A DNA stretch of 64,000 nt from Buddleja alternifolia (lineage: Eukaryota > Streptophyta > Magnoliopsida > Lamiales > Scrophulariaceae), in the NCBI GenBank assembly GCA_019426215.1, contig CM033401.1, positions 8,251,134-8,315,133 of the forward strand, written 5' to 3'. This document shows positions 22,977 through 34,445 of this stretch, piece by piece (the stretch's first letter is position 1; each line of letters opens with the position of its first letter). Made by a program: the position numbers and the translations under genes. Under the pieces are notes generated by a model that did not search any database, was not told the DNA's origin, and was given only the letters and a program-made list of their open reading frames with translations.

Positions 22977-23359
22977 GGGATAATTGCAAAAAAATTCTCT
23001 GTGCTGATGCGAAATTGCGAAAAACCACATGTGTTAACGAAATAGGCTAAACACCGCCATATGTTATTCAATAGTCTGCAAAAAGTCATTTTTTTGTTAA
23101 AAAGATAAAAAGAAATATGTGTTTTTTTGGTGAAATAACACTATTTTACCTTTTATTTTGTTTGGAGAGTGTATAAATGACAAAGAAGCATGTCATTAAT
23201 AAATGTGAAAAACATGAAAAACACGTTTTTTGTTTCTTTTCAAAAAGTAACTTTTTGCAAACTTTTGAATAACACATGGTGGTGTTTAGCCTATTTCGTT
23301 AACATAGATGTTTTTTTGCAATTTCATATTAACAAAGCGGTTTCTTTTGCATTTATCCC
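22977..23359. mobile_element. 383-bp TIR element
   Basis: The left arm is GGGATAATTGCAAAAAAATT. The right arm is the complement, ending tttgcatttatccc. The arms pair over about 130 bp, including ttaacgaaataggctaaaca. It is non-coding. A target duplication is not obvious, though the end sequence resembles the Mutator-type MITE at 2644. Confidence 0.6.
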
Positions 23360-23867
23360 GTTATTTATATCGAGATAACTACGTATTTCACTAACCTAAC
23401 GTTTTTCCAGTTAAAAAAAGAAAAAAAGAAATCAAAACAATTAGCACAAATATATCTTTTTTGTTTTTTTATACGCTTCCATGAATGGAAATGAATTTGA
23501 TTAAACTTAAACTAATAAATAATTGTGCTAGGAAAAGTTAATTATACTTGTCATTGATTGTCGTACATTGAACCAAAAAGGGGCCAATAATTGGAAAAAT
23601 TTACGACATAAATTTGTATTCCAATTACCAGAATCATACCCCAAGTTTATGCATAAGTAATCTTAATAAAAAATAATAGTTAACGTTAATAATTAAAATT
23701 TTACGAAATATGGATTACTAAAGTAAAATCATTTCAATCACATGTACGTCTTAGTGTTATATTCTGCCAAGTCATTGAAAATTTCGAACTAATTATATTA
23801 TTGAGAATTACTAAAAACATTATAACGTAATTTTTTATATTAAAAAATTATGATAATATTTTTTTTA

Positions 23868-24050
23868 ATTCTAAATGAAGGGGATATTCTAACCCAAAAA
23901 TCTGGGCTGATAGTGTTTTAATCATGGTCACACAAACTCTATAAAACTCCAAATAAGAAGAGAAAAATTACAATTTGTGACAAATTGATATCAAAATCTC
24001 CCACATGAGAGTCTGATACCACTTAACTAACAAGCGTTGATTTAATATTT
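23868..24050 (-). mobile_element. Decayed SINE, minus strand
   Basis: Read on the minus strand it has a tRNA-like head with a tggtatcagactctc text, cacaaattgt, tcttatttggag and a tail ending atatccccttcattt plus an A-run. The order is the same as in the SINE at 37082-37275. Confidence 0.5.
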
Positions 24051-24360
24051 TTCAATTCAAGATTCAACTAACTTCTCCTTGAGAAGACCCAACAAGCAAC
24101 ATTTTAGGATTATTATTGATATTGGTGGAAATTGTTCGGTGGGCAAGCCAAATGCTTATTAGTTATTAGGATTAAATGTAGATTTTGGCCCAATATTTTA
24201 TATATCATATAATGGATTAGCTGAACTATTTTTAAGAATGTTGTTTTTATTTGCCGTATTGACCCTGCTCATCCCAATGGGTCACTGTAAAAGTCTGATG
24301 TACATATTTACGGTTTAAAAATATATATGCGTCTTGATTAGTTATTGGCTTAGCGTATAA

Positions 24361-24996
24361 GGCAAAATATTCACTTTGTCACATTTTCATTCCTAAACTA
24401 TCAAACATAGCAAAATAATCCCTGAATTATCGAACGTAACAAGATAGACCCTCGATTTGAAGGACGTTTGGCTTACAATAATATATTGTTGACGTGACAC
24501 TGAGTAATTGCAAAATGACAGCTGAAAAAGTTTGTCAATTTTGCCCTTACTTGCTTTAATTTCAATAAAATGAGACTTTTGTATACTTATAATTTTGCTA
24601 TTTTCTAACTAGGAAAATGAGACTTTTGGTTACCATTTTCTACTAATTTTGTGGATAAAATAATACATCAATTTTCTACTAATTTCTTAAGAAAACTTCA
24701 CTAAAACCCCCTTAAAATAAATTTTATACCCAAAAAAATCCATGATAATATTTTTCAATCCAAAAACTTATTTTGCCAACTTTTCTTTCCAAAAAATTCA
24801 ACATTTAGGGTGACCAAATTGCAATGGTCAAACCTAATGTCACGTCAACAAAATATCACGGTAAGACAAATGTCTGTCAAGTCAAGGGACTATTTTGTTA
24901 TGTTTGATAGTTCATGAGTCATTTTGTTATATTTGATAGTTCCGGAACCTAAATGCAATAAAATAAATAGTTCAGGGGTACAAAGTGTATTTTGCC
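24361..24996. mobile_element. 636-bp long-TIR element
   Basis: The ends are GGCAAAATATTCACTTTGT and the complement of caaagtgtattttgcc. The arms pair through the tttgatagtt- and tattgttgacgtgac-like stretches for more than 120 bp. The centre is AT-rich and non-coding. The flanks show no clean duplication. Confidence 0.6.
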
Positions 24997-25530
24997 TTGT
25001 ACCTCGTATTGATTATTTTTTTATGGTATATAACTATATATAGAGTTTCTATGGTTTATTGTGACACATTCTGAAATATTGTGAGCAATAATATTAGTTT
25101 TTAGGGAGTTCTTGGTATAAAAAGTGATGTTAAATATCACCAATTATTGTTCACTATTTTTTTATTTATTTTAATTTTGGTAAGAATTGAGTGTAGTAAA
25201 TCATTTGGTTTGAGCAATAAATGCATTTTTCAAGCTTCAGATTAGATGGATTTAATTTATGGTAGTTCTTAGGGCTTTTTGTAAGGGAGTTGTACTTTTT
25301 TTTATGCTTTTCTTATTTTTGGTTGTGTGTGCCTTAACGGATCTAGTACTCCTATTTTTCATGCTTTTCTAGACATGATTGTGAGAGAGTTAGAACTCCT
25401 TATTTATTGAGTTACTTTTATGAATGATATAGAGAATAGATGAGGGGCCCGAAAATACCCTCCCTGTTAGGCTAGTTCTACAAAAAAAAAAAGAAAAAGT
25501 TAGACATTTTACCATATCAAGGATCGATGA

Positions 25531-25850
25531 AAAAAAATGATAGTTTATAACATTTTTCATAAATTATTGGTGAACATATTCTTTCCTAGACTATGAATTG
25601 ATTAATTGATTAGTATTTTTTAGGAAAAATTACTTTTTTCCTGTAACTTAGTGTGTTGGCACTATTAGTCCTGTATATTCCATAATTATAAAAAAAATGA
25701 TAGTTTATAACATTTTTCATAAATTATTGGTGAACATATTCTTTCCTAGACTATGAATTGATTAATTGATTAGTATTTTTTAGGAAAAATTACTTTTTTC
25801 CTGTAACTTAGTGTGTTGGCACTATTAGTCCTGTATATTCCATAATTATA
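25531..25850. repeat. Perfect 160-bp tandem duplication
   Basis: Bases 25531-25690 and 25691-25850 are identical at all 160 positions by eye. The unit includes the left end and the left target duplication of the MULE-type element that starts at 25783. Confidence 0.95.
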
Positions 25851-26503
25851 ATTTTAATCCTAAAATTGACACCCCTATTTCAATTTTAGTCCTTTTTTTC
25901 CCATTTTTTTGGTCTTGGGTTACACATTTAGTCCTATTTAGCTAAAAAAAATTCGCATATTTAGTCCTACTACCGTCAAATTGAAAAATTTAAAAAGTTA
26001 TGGCTAAATCAATGCCCTAAAACTTCACACGTGCGATGCACACATGTTCAGAGCATTTAAAAAAAAATGAAATTAAAGACTTATCCCTTCCCAAATTCGT
26101 TCAACCAAAATTAAACCAATTACTTTTCAATTTCTTTCAACATCAAGTGCAAATTCAAACTACAAAGTGAAATTTTACCTCTACAAGTTCAATTTCAGGG
26201 AAGAAGGTGGAAATTAGCTCAACAAAGAATAGGTAAATCACGTGTTAGCCGCACATGCAAAGTTCCGGCCATTAATTTGGCCAAAACTTTTTAAAATTTT
26301 CAATTTGACGGTAGTTGGACTAAATGTGTGAATTTTTTTAGCTAAATAGGACTAAATGTGTGACTTAAGACCATAAAGGTGAAAAAAAGGACTCAAATTG
26401 AAATGGGGATGTCAATTTTTGGGACTAAAAGTGTAATTATGAAATATACAGGACTAAAAGTGTCAACACTCTATAATTACAGGACCAAAAAAGTAATTTT
26501 GCC
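25783..26503. mobile_element. Mutator-type long-TIR element with 9-bp target duplication
   Basis: The ends are GGAAAAATTACTTTTTTCC and the complement of ggaccaaaaaagtaattttgcc, with arms pairing for about 200 bp. It is flanked by perfect 9-bp repeats TATTTTTTA (25774-25782 and 26504-26512). The 720-bp body has no coding frame. A copy of its first bases is repeated at 25623 by the 160-bp tandem duplication. Confidence 0.8.
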
Positions 26504-26512
26504 TATTTTTTA

Positions 26513-27088
26513 CATAGTATTTTACATCTTCTAAATTGATAGACCGTGTCATAAAATTTCAATGTTTATAATAGTTAGCATTAAAACACTTTATGTACTT
26601 TTCGAGTTTACATGTTAGTTGACTTAAATAAAATATTTTTATATTTTTAGAAGATACCAATTTGAAAGTTCTAAGTTGCATTTGTTATATACAAAATTGA
26701 ATATTAATTCCTAATCAAAAGTAAAAGAGATTGAGTTAATAAGTGATAATATTCTATAATCTCTAAATTGTATTGTTATATACAAAATAGAATATTAATT
26801 TGTGGGTTCAAGATATGTCTAAAATTAATAAGTAATAATAATATATAATCTCTAAGTTGGTAAATGAGTGTTTAAAACTGATTTTGATATCTTTATAATT
26901 AAAATAAAATTATTTTAGATACATTTATCACTTTTGATTTTTTATTTTTTTACAAATATATCCTTGCAATTTTTTTATTATGCTTTCCACATATGCATGT
27001 AAACATTGATATTTTTTTATTTTTTCTCAATTCTATTTTTTCGCATATAATCAGTTCTCTAATTTCCTTTTAACCAAAGAAAAATTAC
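26513..27088. other. AT-rich spacer
   Basis: No gene and no clear repeat structure seen. Confidence 0.5.
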
Positions 27089-27500
27089 GGGCTTGTTTGT
27101 TTATGTTTTTGAGTTCGAATTTTGAAATTTTTTGGAAAATGCGTATTATGGATATTCGTTTGGAAATGATGTGATGTGTGTAATGTTTTTTAAAAATGAT
27201 TGAAATTTGTAAAATGTGTCAAATAAAAAATAATTGGTTGGTGGATGATAGATTGAATATAAATTAAAAATTGTAAAATATAAAAGTGAAAGAGAAAAAT
27301 ATTAGTTAAAGTAAATAATTATTAATTGATGATTGTATGAAATGATAGATGTAATGATTGATAAGTGATTATACAATGGAAAACAGAAAATGAAGTTGAA
27401 AAAAAAGTAAAATTAATGAATATAGTTCGTGAAGTGATTTTTAAAATTTTGTGATTGATGATATCAAAAATGGAATTCAAAAACTTAAACAAAGAAGGCC
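27089..27500. mobile_element. Tourist-like MITE
   Basis: The ends are GGGCTTGTTTGTTTATG and the complement of cttaaacaaagaaggcc. It is flanked by TAC on both sides (27086-27088, 27501-27503). It is a 412-bp non-coding element, related in its ends to the element at 30789-31361. Just downstream (about 27715-27775 and 27830-27965) are pieces of the SINE tail. Confidence 0.55.
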
Positions 27501-28254
27501 TACAGATTTCGTTTGTAGGGCAGTGTCATTATTTCACCTTGGTTAAAAAACTAAAAAAGAAAAAGAAAAGGAGAAACACCTAAGCTTATTTAGATATTGG
27601 TATCAACTTTTCCTTTAATAGGAAAATTAGGGTTACATTTTAGATTATCACACGTTAAAACTTTTTTCTTTTTATTTAAAATTTTATACTATTTGGATAG
27701 CACATGATACAAAAAAAAACTATCGACCCAAATTTATCGGACAAGTATTCCTTTAAAATAAAAGAAATGAAAAACAACATAACCTTCAAAAAGAAAAAAG
27801 AAAAAAAGGAAATCATCACCCTCCCGTTTAGTTGTAGAGTTTGAATTTATGGAGCTAAATAGAGTCTGACTCGAATTTGATTCTCTATTCGGGGCTAAAA
27901 TTTTTTTTATGGTTCAGAATTGTGAATATCAAATCAATTTGAGTATATCGGGCTACTTTTTTTCTTTTTTAGGTTACAAAAACTTTAGATAAAATAGCCT
28001 TCGATCAACTATCAAGGTCAAAACATGCCTCCAAATCATAAATCAATTACATAGATATTTACAGATCGCACACCAATATCGAGTCGGCAAAGGGATATAT
28101 CGGTCTTCTAGATATTTAAGTATCCTCGTCTGAAATTGAAAAAAGAAAAAGAAATCATCAATCTCTCTCACTCTCTGATCTATAAAGTTCCAACCTTGAA
28201 CAGAAATCAGAATTGGCGATCCTCCACACACTCACTGATCGATTGCATTGAGAA

Positions 28255-28438
28255 ATGGCGAAGCAGGCTTCAGCTAGGTCAGGATCATCATCAGTACTGC
28301 TATCATCATTACTGATTACCCTTTTGTTGGCGGCATCGCTTTCCGAAGCAAAAAAACCCAAATCGCCATCTGCTTTCGTGAAGAAGACCATCTCTTCTCA
28401 TTCCATCGTCATCTTCTCCAAATCTTACTGCCCGTATG

Positions 28439-28480
<42 letters not shown>

Positions 28481-31400
28481 GAATTATTTTATATTTTTAA
28501 TGATGTTTAATTTTTTCGTGTTTTTTGGTTGGGATTGGTTATTATTATTACTGCAGATTGGGAGATTGATTTGAGCTGTTAGTGTTTCTTTGTGGGCTCT
28601 CTGATTTTCATGAAAAAATGTAGACATTTTTATGATTGGATTAATTGATTATCTGTTGATGGGTTAATTGTATGTTTTGAAATGTCTTTTGCCCCTTCAG
28701 ATTACAGCTGATTAGTGATGATAATACAAACTTTATTTGTTAGGATATGATTTAGCTTTTTAATCTGGAGTTAATTGTTCTTAAATTCCCATTCCATATA
28801 GGAGGGTGTTTTTTTGGCTTAAGCTTATTTTAAAGAGCTTTTAAGCTCTCTTTATCTTATAAGTCGTTAAAATATAAGTTGGGGGTCTCCTTACTTATTT
28901 TTCGAGAGCTTATAAGCTTCCGATTGCTTATTTTGAGAGCTTATGAACCGTTTTACCAAAACATTTATCAAACACTTTGTAACAACTTATAAGCTATAAA
29001 GCAGCTTTTAAGATGTTTTAAGGAGCTTATATGCTCAGCCAAACACTCTTTAACAATTGCAACTTAGAGAATATAGCTGGAATAAAATGACGTGCTGTTG
29101 GCGAACGGAAGCAAAATAAAAGATGACAAAGAAGTGTAGCATGAAGGTTTTTCTTAGTCAAGATTAGTACTTAAATACTAACAAGTGCTTTACTCAATCA
29201 GTTGTTGGATTTTTCTTGATCAACGTCTTGTTGTAATTTCCCTTTATTATGAAATGAAAGTCGTCAAACTTCCAGCAGATGGAATTCTCTTGAAAACAAG
29301 TTTAGTGGCGAGATTGGTATCTAACCAGTAAAGTCAAGTGTGTACAATAGTCGCCAACCTTCTATAGATTACACCACGATTAATGTGAATGATAGTATGA
29401 AATTCCTAAATGAACTGGATATGAATTGCAGACAGTGTGGAAACTTTCAGAAACGGTTCGTATGAAATTATTCTTGGAACTGCATTGCTTTTTTTATTAA
29501 GACCGTTTATTCAATGGAATTAGTTAAGTGAATTACTCACAAAGAGAAGGGATTCAAATTTTAATCATATGTAACCATCATAGTGCACTTTCCTTGTCCA
29601 CGATGATTTCCTTGATAAATGAAGCTAAGGAAGGTTAGGAACCACTGAGTTAAGTGTTTTAATGGCTTATCACCAGATTTCTGGAGTATCCAAACATATC
29701 CGATATCCTCCTCTGGAAAGGAATATGAATGTGTAATGGTAGATAACTTATCTTTTCCAAAAATTAAGGTTTTTTATTGGAATTTCTAAAAGTTTCTTGA
29801 GGGTGTCGTTTTAAGTTCTTTTTGAAGTTGATCTTGTATCTCTTACTTTCCAAGTCCTTTATAAGTTCATTTAAAATACAGAAAATTACACACAAACCCC
29901 CTCATTTGTTGAGTAATTACCAAAAACCCCCCTTATTGAAAAGTACCAACACACCCCTTTATGTTAAGGATTTCCTACAATTACACCATATACCCTTGTG
30001 TGTTTAATTTTTCTTATAGTGTAAATCTGACAACTAGACTCCTTGCGCGGTGTGTTGGTGCTTTCCAAATTTTTTTTTTTTGGGGGTCGGGGGGGGGGGG
30101 GGGGGGGGGGGGTTGTAATTACACAATAAATTAGGAGGTCTAAGGTAGCCGATCGTTAAACCTCACCAAATGTCATGTCATGCTTGGAGTTCTTTATTTG
30201 GAGTCAATACATAGAAGCTTGTTATGGTGTTTTTCAGAATGTAATTTCACATGGTAAAATGTTTATAGTGAACTGAAAATTGCTTATTTTGCTAAGGACA
30301 TTTTCAAATGTGCGGTCCGGTTAAGCTGTTATACCGATTTTGACCAGTATATTGTCCTTTTTCTTTTAAAATTTGCTTCAAATGCATGATTGACTCTTCT
30401 CATATAAATTTTAGTAAATACAACTATATTGTTGTTAATAATGTTGCTTCTTGTTGTTCTAATTGATATGTAGATACTGTAGAAGGGCAAAAGTTGTGTT
30501 CAAGGAGTTGAACCAAGTGCCATTTATCGTTGAACTTGACGAGAGAGGTTTGTCTTTCATAAGCTCTCCAATTATCATTTGGTTTCTTAGTATTTTGATA
30601 ATGTGGTATGAAGGAATTGAATTGAGGAATGTTGGTAATTGCAAAGCATATTTTGTCACCACAAACTATTAAGATACAGATAACTTGGAACGTATTTGTG
30701 CCAATTGCTTCGTTGCCCTTCACTCTTTAACTTGTTTCAAGAAAATGAGTATAATCTGAATTTATAAAGTGCTCTGTTAAAAGACTTAGGCCCCATTTGT
30801 TTATGTTTTCAAATGACATTCTCTGTTTTTTGGATCACAATATTCTAAAAATTCACGCTACAAATAATTTTCACCCAAGAACTATTTTTTTCAACCTCAC
30901 CTTTTCATTCTTCTATATAACTAAGTCCTATTTGAGTTGAAATTCTAATTTTTTTTTTGGGAAATGCGTATTATGGTATTCGTGTGAAAATAATATGATA
31001 TGTGTTGTGCTAGAAAATAGTTGGAAGTCATAAAATATGTCACATAAAAAATAATTTTTTTTTTTGGTAGGCAAAAATGATTGGTTGATGTATGACGTAT
31101 AGAATATGTGAGTTAGTTATTTTAGTAATGGTTATGCGACTAAAAAATAGTAATTAAGAAAGAGAAAAAAGGAAGTTGGAGTAAGTAATTATTGATAAGA
31201 GATAGTATGAAATGATGAATGTAGTGATTGAAATGCAGTTATATAATTAATAAAAAGTGACGTTGAAAAAATGTATTTTTTGGTGAATAAGGTTTGTAGC
31301 GTGAGCTTTTAGAATATTGTGATCCAGAAAATGGTATTTGAAAGGGTGAACAGCTAAGGCCTTTGTGTTTCATTTCGCTATAGCACCACCATTATCGCCG

Positions 31401-32176
31401 GAAACACGGCCTTTTCAGTCTCAAAGGTGAGGAAAAGAGGGATTTGAGTGTGATTTGGTGAAGTGAATGTAAGTAAAGATGAGCATTTTAATTTGAAAAT
31501 AATATTAAGTTTGTATTTCCACTTTCGAATGAAATAAGTGATTGAAAATAGAACTAAACTAAGCCTTAACCATAATAAGCCTTCGCTTTATGGGGGTGAT
31601 ACTTGGTGACTCCCAGGCCTTGGTGTCTCGGTGATCTACACTATTCATGTTGATATATGCATGAGGCCCTATGTGGATATACACATAGAGATGGTGTAGA
31701 TTATATTCTAGGAGCCTGAGTCCCGGGATTCACTAAGTATCATTTGCTTTATGCTGACTTGACGGCTGACACAAAATGCCGGATATCCTTGCAATTAGTT
31801 TGAACTTTGAATAGTTCCAAATTTTCTAATCTGTGAAGCTGAAAGTAACTAATACAATAGGGTCTCTCTCTATCTCAACTTCTGTTCTTTATAATTGCAG
31901 ATGATGGTGGAAAAATTCAAGATGCGTTGAGTCAGATTGTTGGAAGGCGAACTGTGCCACAGGTTTTCATAAATGGAAAGCATCTTGGAGGCTCCGATGG
32001 TATCCTTTATAAACTCATTACATCCCTTATTACTAGAATTATGAATTAGCCATTTCCCATTTCCTCGCTAACAAATGAATTACTCGTTTTCAGATACTGT
32101 TGAAGCATACGAAAGTGGAGAACTCCAAAAACTTCTAGGCATTGTTACTGCAGAAGAGACGAAGGAAGATCTTTGA
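28255..32176 (+). CDS. GRXC4: CPYC-type glutaredoxin, secretory pathway (four exons)
   Basis: Exons: 28255-28433, 30474-30547, 31901-31999, 32094-32176. The borders are GT-AG, the phases agree and the product is 144 aa. An N-terminal hydrophobic stretch (residues 11-32, [20 protein letters not shown]) marks a signal peptide or anchor, as in GRXC3/GRXC4 of the secretory pathway. The glutaredoxin fold follows: [19 protein letters not shown], then the active site C59-P-Y-C62 split by intron 1 inside the Pro codon, then the [14 protein letters not shown] cis-proline and glutathione-binding region (102-115) and [12 protein letters not shown] (117-128). It reduces disulfides and glutathionylated proteins using glutathione. 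The sequence fits GRXC4 better than GRXC3, but this call is by recall. Introns 1 and 2 hold at least four MITEs, and intron 1 opens with a CT microsatellite. Confidence 0.9.
28443..28479. repeat. (CT)n microsatellite at a splice donor
   Basis: About 18 CT units begin 9 bp after the first base of intron 1 of the glutaredoxin gene. Confidence 0.9.
28802..29049. mobile_element. Tourist-like MITE in glutaredoxin intron 1
   Basis: The ends are GAGGGTGTTTTTTTGGCTTA and the complement of gctcagccaaacactctt. The interior is GAGCTTATAAGCTC-like palindromes. Same family as the pair in LSD1 intron 4 (14098-14583). Confidence 0.65.
29880..30140. mobile_element. TIR MITE in glutaredoxin intron 1, with G tract
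   Basis: The left arm is gaaaattacacacaaacccc and the right arm contains ggttgtaattacacaataaa. Its relatives are at 6962-7220 and 39610-39856. A run of 24 G (30089-30112) sits in the right arm where relatives have a short G-rich piece. The inner part shows gtgtgttggt text complementary to accaacacac. Confidence 0.55.
30089..30112. repeat. G24 homopolymer inside an intron
   Basis: Twenty-four consecutive G residues after tttttttttttgggggtc, within intron 1 of the glutaredoxin gene. Confidence 0.85.
30789..31361. mobile_element. Long-TIR MITE in glutaredoxin intron 2
   Basis: The ends are GGCCCCATTTGTTTATG and the complement of acagctaaggcc. The inner arms are ggatcacaatattctaaaa and ttttagaatattgtgatcc, which pair perfectly. 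It is non-coding and PIF/Harbinger-like in style. The flanking triplets TTA and TTT match imperfectly. Confidence 0.6.
31596..31744. mobile_element. Hairpin MITE in glutaredoxin intron 2
   Basis: Arms gtgatacttggtgactccc and gattcactaagtatcat, with an inner pair gatctacactat / atggtgtaga. Related to 6713-6868. Confidence 0.55.
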
Positions 32177-33720
32177 GAACAGTAAGTTATTAACTTTTTA
32201 CTGTAGACAGACAATCTGTTAAATCATGGATTTAAGGCGGTAAGCATTCATTTTTGCGGAAGGTAATAGAAACCTTGTTTGTTGTATGTCACTCTTCCGG
32301 CTTCGTGATTAATATATTACTTTTGGATTGACTGTTAATCATCCATTTTAAAATATGTGAGGATTCTGACTAATACATATACACTAAAACTGTTATTAAT
32401 GTCGAATACTAAAGAATACATAGACATCTTTTTTGAGTTCTCTTCCGTAAATCGCATAACATTAGACGTTTGTTTTGCTTTATTGGAGTGATACAAAATA
32501 CAATAGGTCTGCCCGTATGTTTAGATAAATACTTAGATCACAAAAGATCATTTTTTTTTTATCGTTAGATCACAAGAGATCATAAATCTGGTGAAAAAAA
32601 CTGTTTAATCTAGCCAAAAAATTGTAATGAAGTAAAATCTGCTCGCTGTTCCATGTTCGCCTCAACGCCACGTGATTTAAAGATAAGTGACATCGCAGTG
32701 TTGCCATTCTATCCCGACAGCTGTGTCGATCTAAACCATGCGCCGTGGTGGTGAGCATTCTGCTCAGGTTGCCACTGCATTCGAGCTTTTGCACATAGGG
32801 AGTATTTGCAAACTCTAAACAAAAGCCCGTCGTTTACATCGCATGTAACATGCATATGGACTGGAAATTCTAAGACAAGTCGGGGTTCAATAGAGCTAAT
32901 CTGTCTAACACTATTGGGTGTTGGTGATTAAGATGTTTTTTACCATCTAAATCCCTGCATCCAATGATATTACTTCTAAAATAAATTGAATCTTGATATT
33001 TATTTTCATTTTGTAAAAAATATTCAAATTGGCCTAAATCTGAATCTGCACTTTATTATAAGATGTTAATAAGTTTTTAACAAAATTATTTATTTAAAAC
33101 TAAATTGAAAGTTACAATTACATTCTCTTTAATATGAAAAAATTACATTCACCCCCACAAGGGTAAAATAGGAAATTTAGAAAATTTGTTTTGATTATGA
33201 CAACAAATTCCATTAGTTTTCTAACGGAAGGGAGGCGATTGTAAGATTTAATTATAAGAGGGGGTTATTTGTTATGTACTCAAAGTAAGCGGGCTGAAAT
33301 GTAATTACTAAATACGAGAGGTAGTTAGTGTAATTATTCCTTTTTAATTTTTGCTCTCAACGTACAAAAGAAAAAAAGAATGATTGGCACTTGACCCCAT
33401 GCTTCACCGTTTTAGTGTACTCGAAAGTAAATTAAATGCACTTTCCCCCCTCAACTTGCATCGAGTGTAGCCCCAAGCCCTATAATAACATTTTTAATTA
33501 GATCAAATTTTTATTGAAAATTTCTTCGTTTGTCGGCAAAGTTGCCGTATCATTTAGAATTCACTCTAGATTTCTATTGTTATATCAAAACATAAATATT
33601 GTGCTCTTCATTATTGTAGTGTTCAACCACTGTATTAAATCTTCTTATTGTGATCGGATAAAGTTTGTAAATCAAACGTACTATTGGTTGACTTCTCTTT
33701 ATTAATAGCAGCAATATAAA
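32177..33720. other. Glutaredoxin 3' flank and spacer
   Basis: The 3' UTR is followed by AT-rich DNA. Positions 33125-33345 resemble the TIR MITE family of 6962-7220 in outline (aaaaattacattcaccccc and gtgtaattattcc). No gene is supported. Confidence 0.45.
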
Positions 33721-34445
33721 AAGGGATTGATATTTACCCTTCGCTTTTTGATAATCACACTCTACTTAGTTTTATATTTTTATTCTTTAACCGATATACC
33801 TTTTTCTTTACTAAGCAATACTTGACTTTATTTATTTGATGGACAAATAAGTCTTTCCATTATTATTTGGAATTTTAGTGTTAAAAACGTAAATGAATTT
33901 TTATTAAAATAATAATAACTTTTAAAATATTATAAATTTAAATTAAAAAATTTAACAACGTAGAGATGGCATCATCCAAGCCTTTTTCATCACTTTTTTT
34001 TTATTATTATTATTTTTGTTTTGGAAAATTCATGAAGACGGTGCCGTCTTTATGTATTTTATATTTGTATCGTAAATAAAACAGTGTTGTTTTAACAAAT
34101 TCTGAAAATATAAAATAAAATTCATGAAAAAGGAGCCTTTTCATGAACTTTCCAAAATAAAAAGAAATAAAGAGATGAAAATGGCTTGAATGTTATCGTA
34201 TTCAAGGTGTTAAAAAATGTAAATTTATATATTTTTAAAAAAGTTCTTCAATATTATTTTAACAAAAAAGCTATTCACGTTTTTAATACTAGAATTTCAA
34301 ATAATGATGAAAAGGTTATTTGTCCATTAAATAAATTAAGCCAAGTATTTTTTAATAAATAAAATGGTATATTGGTAAAAGAATGAAGATATAAAGTTAG
34401 GTGGAGTGTGAATATCAAAAAGAGGAGTGCGAATATCAATCCCTT
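33721..34445. mobile_element. 725-bp long-TIR element
   Basis: The arms start AAGGGATTGATATT and end AATATCAATCCCTT. Pairing continues for about 250 bp, through ctttttgata, taaagttaggtggagtg and ttatttgtccat. It is non-coding and strongly AT-rich. Confidence 0.65.

Noticed and set aside
30463..30672. Separate 69-aa gene
   Set aside because: It only spans glutaredoxin exon 2 and runs into intron 2.
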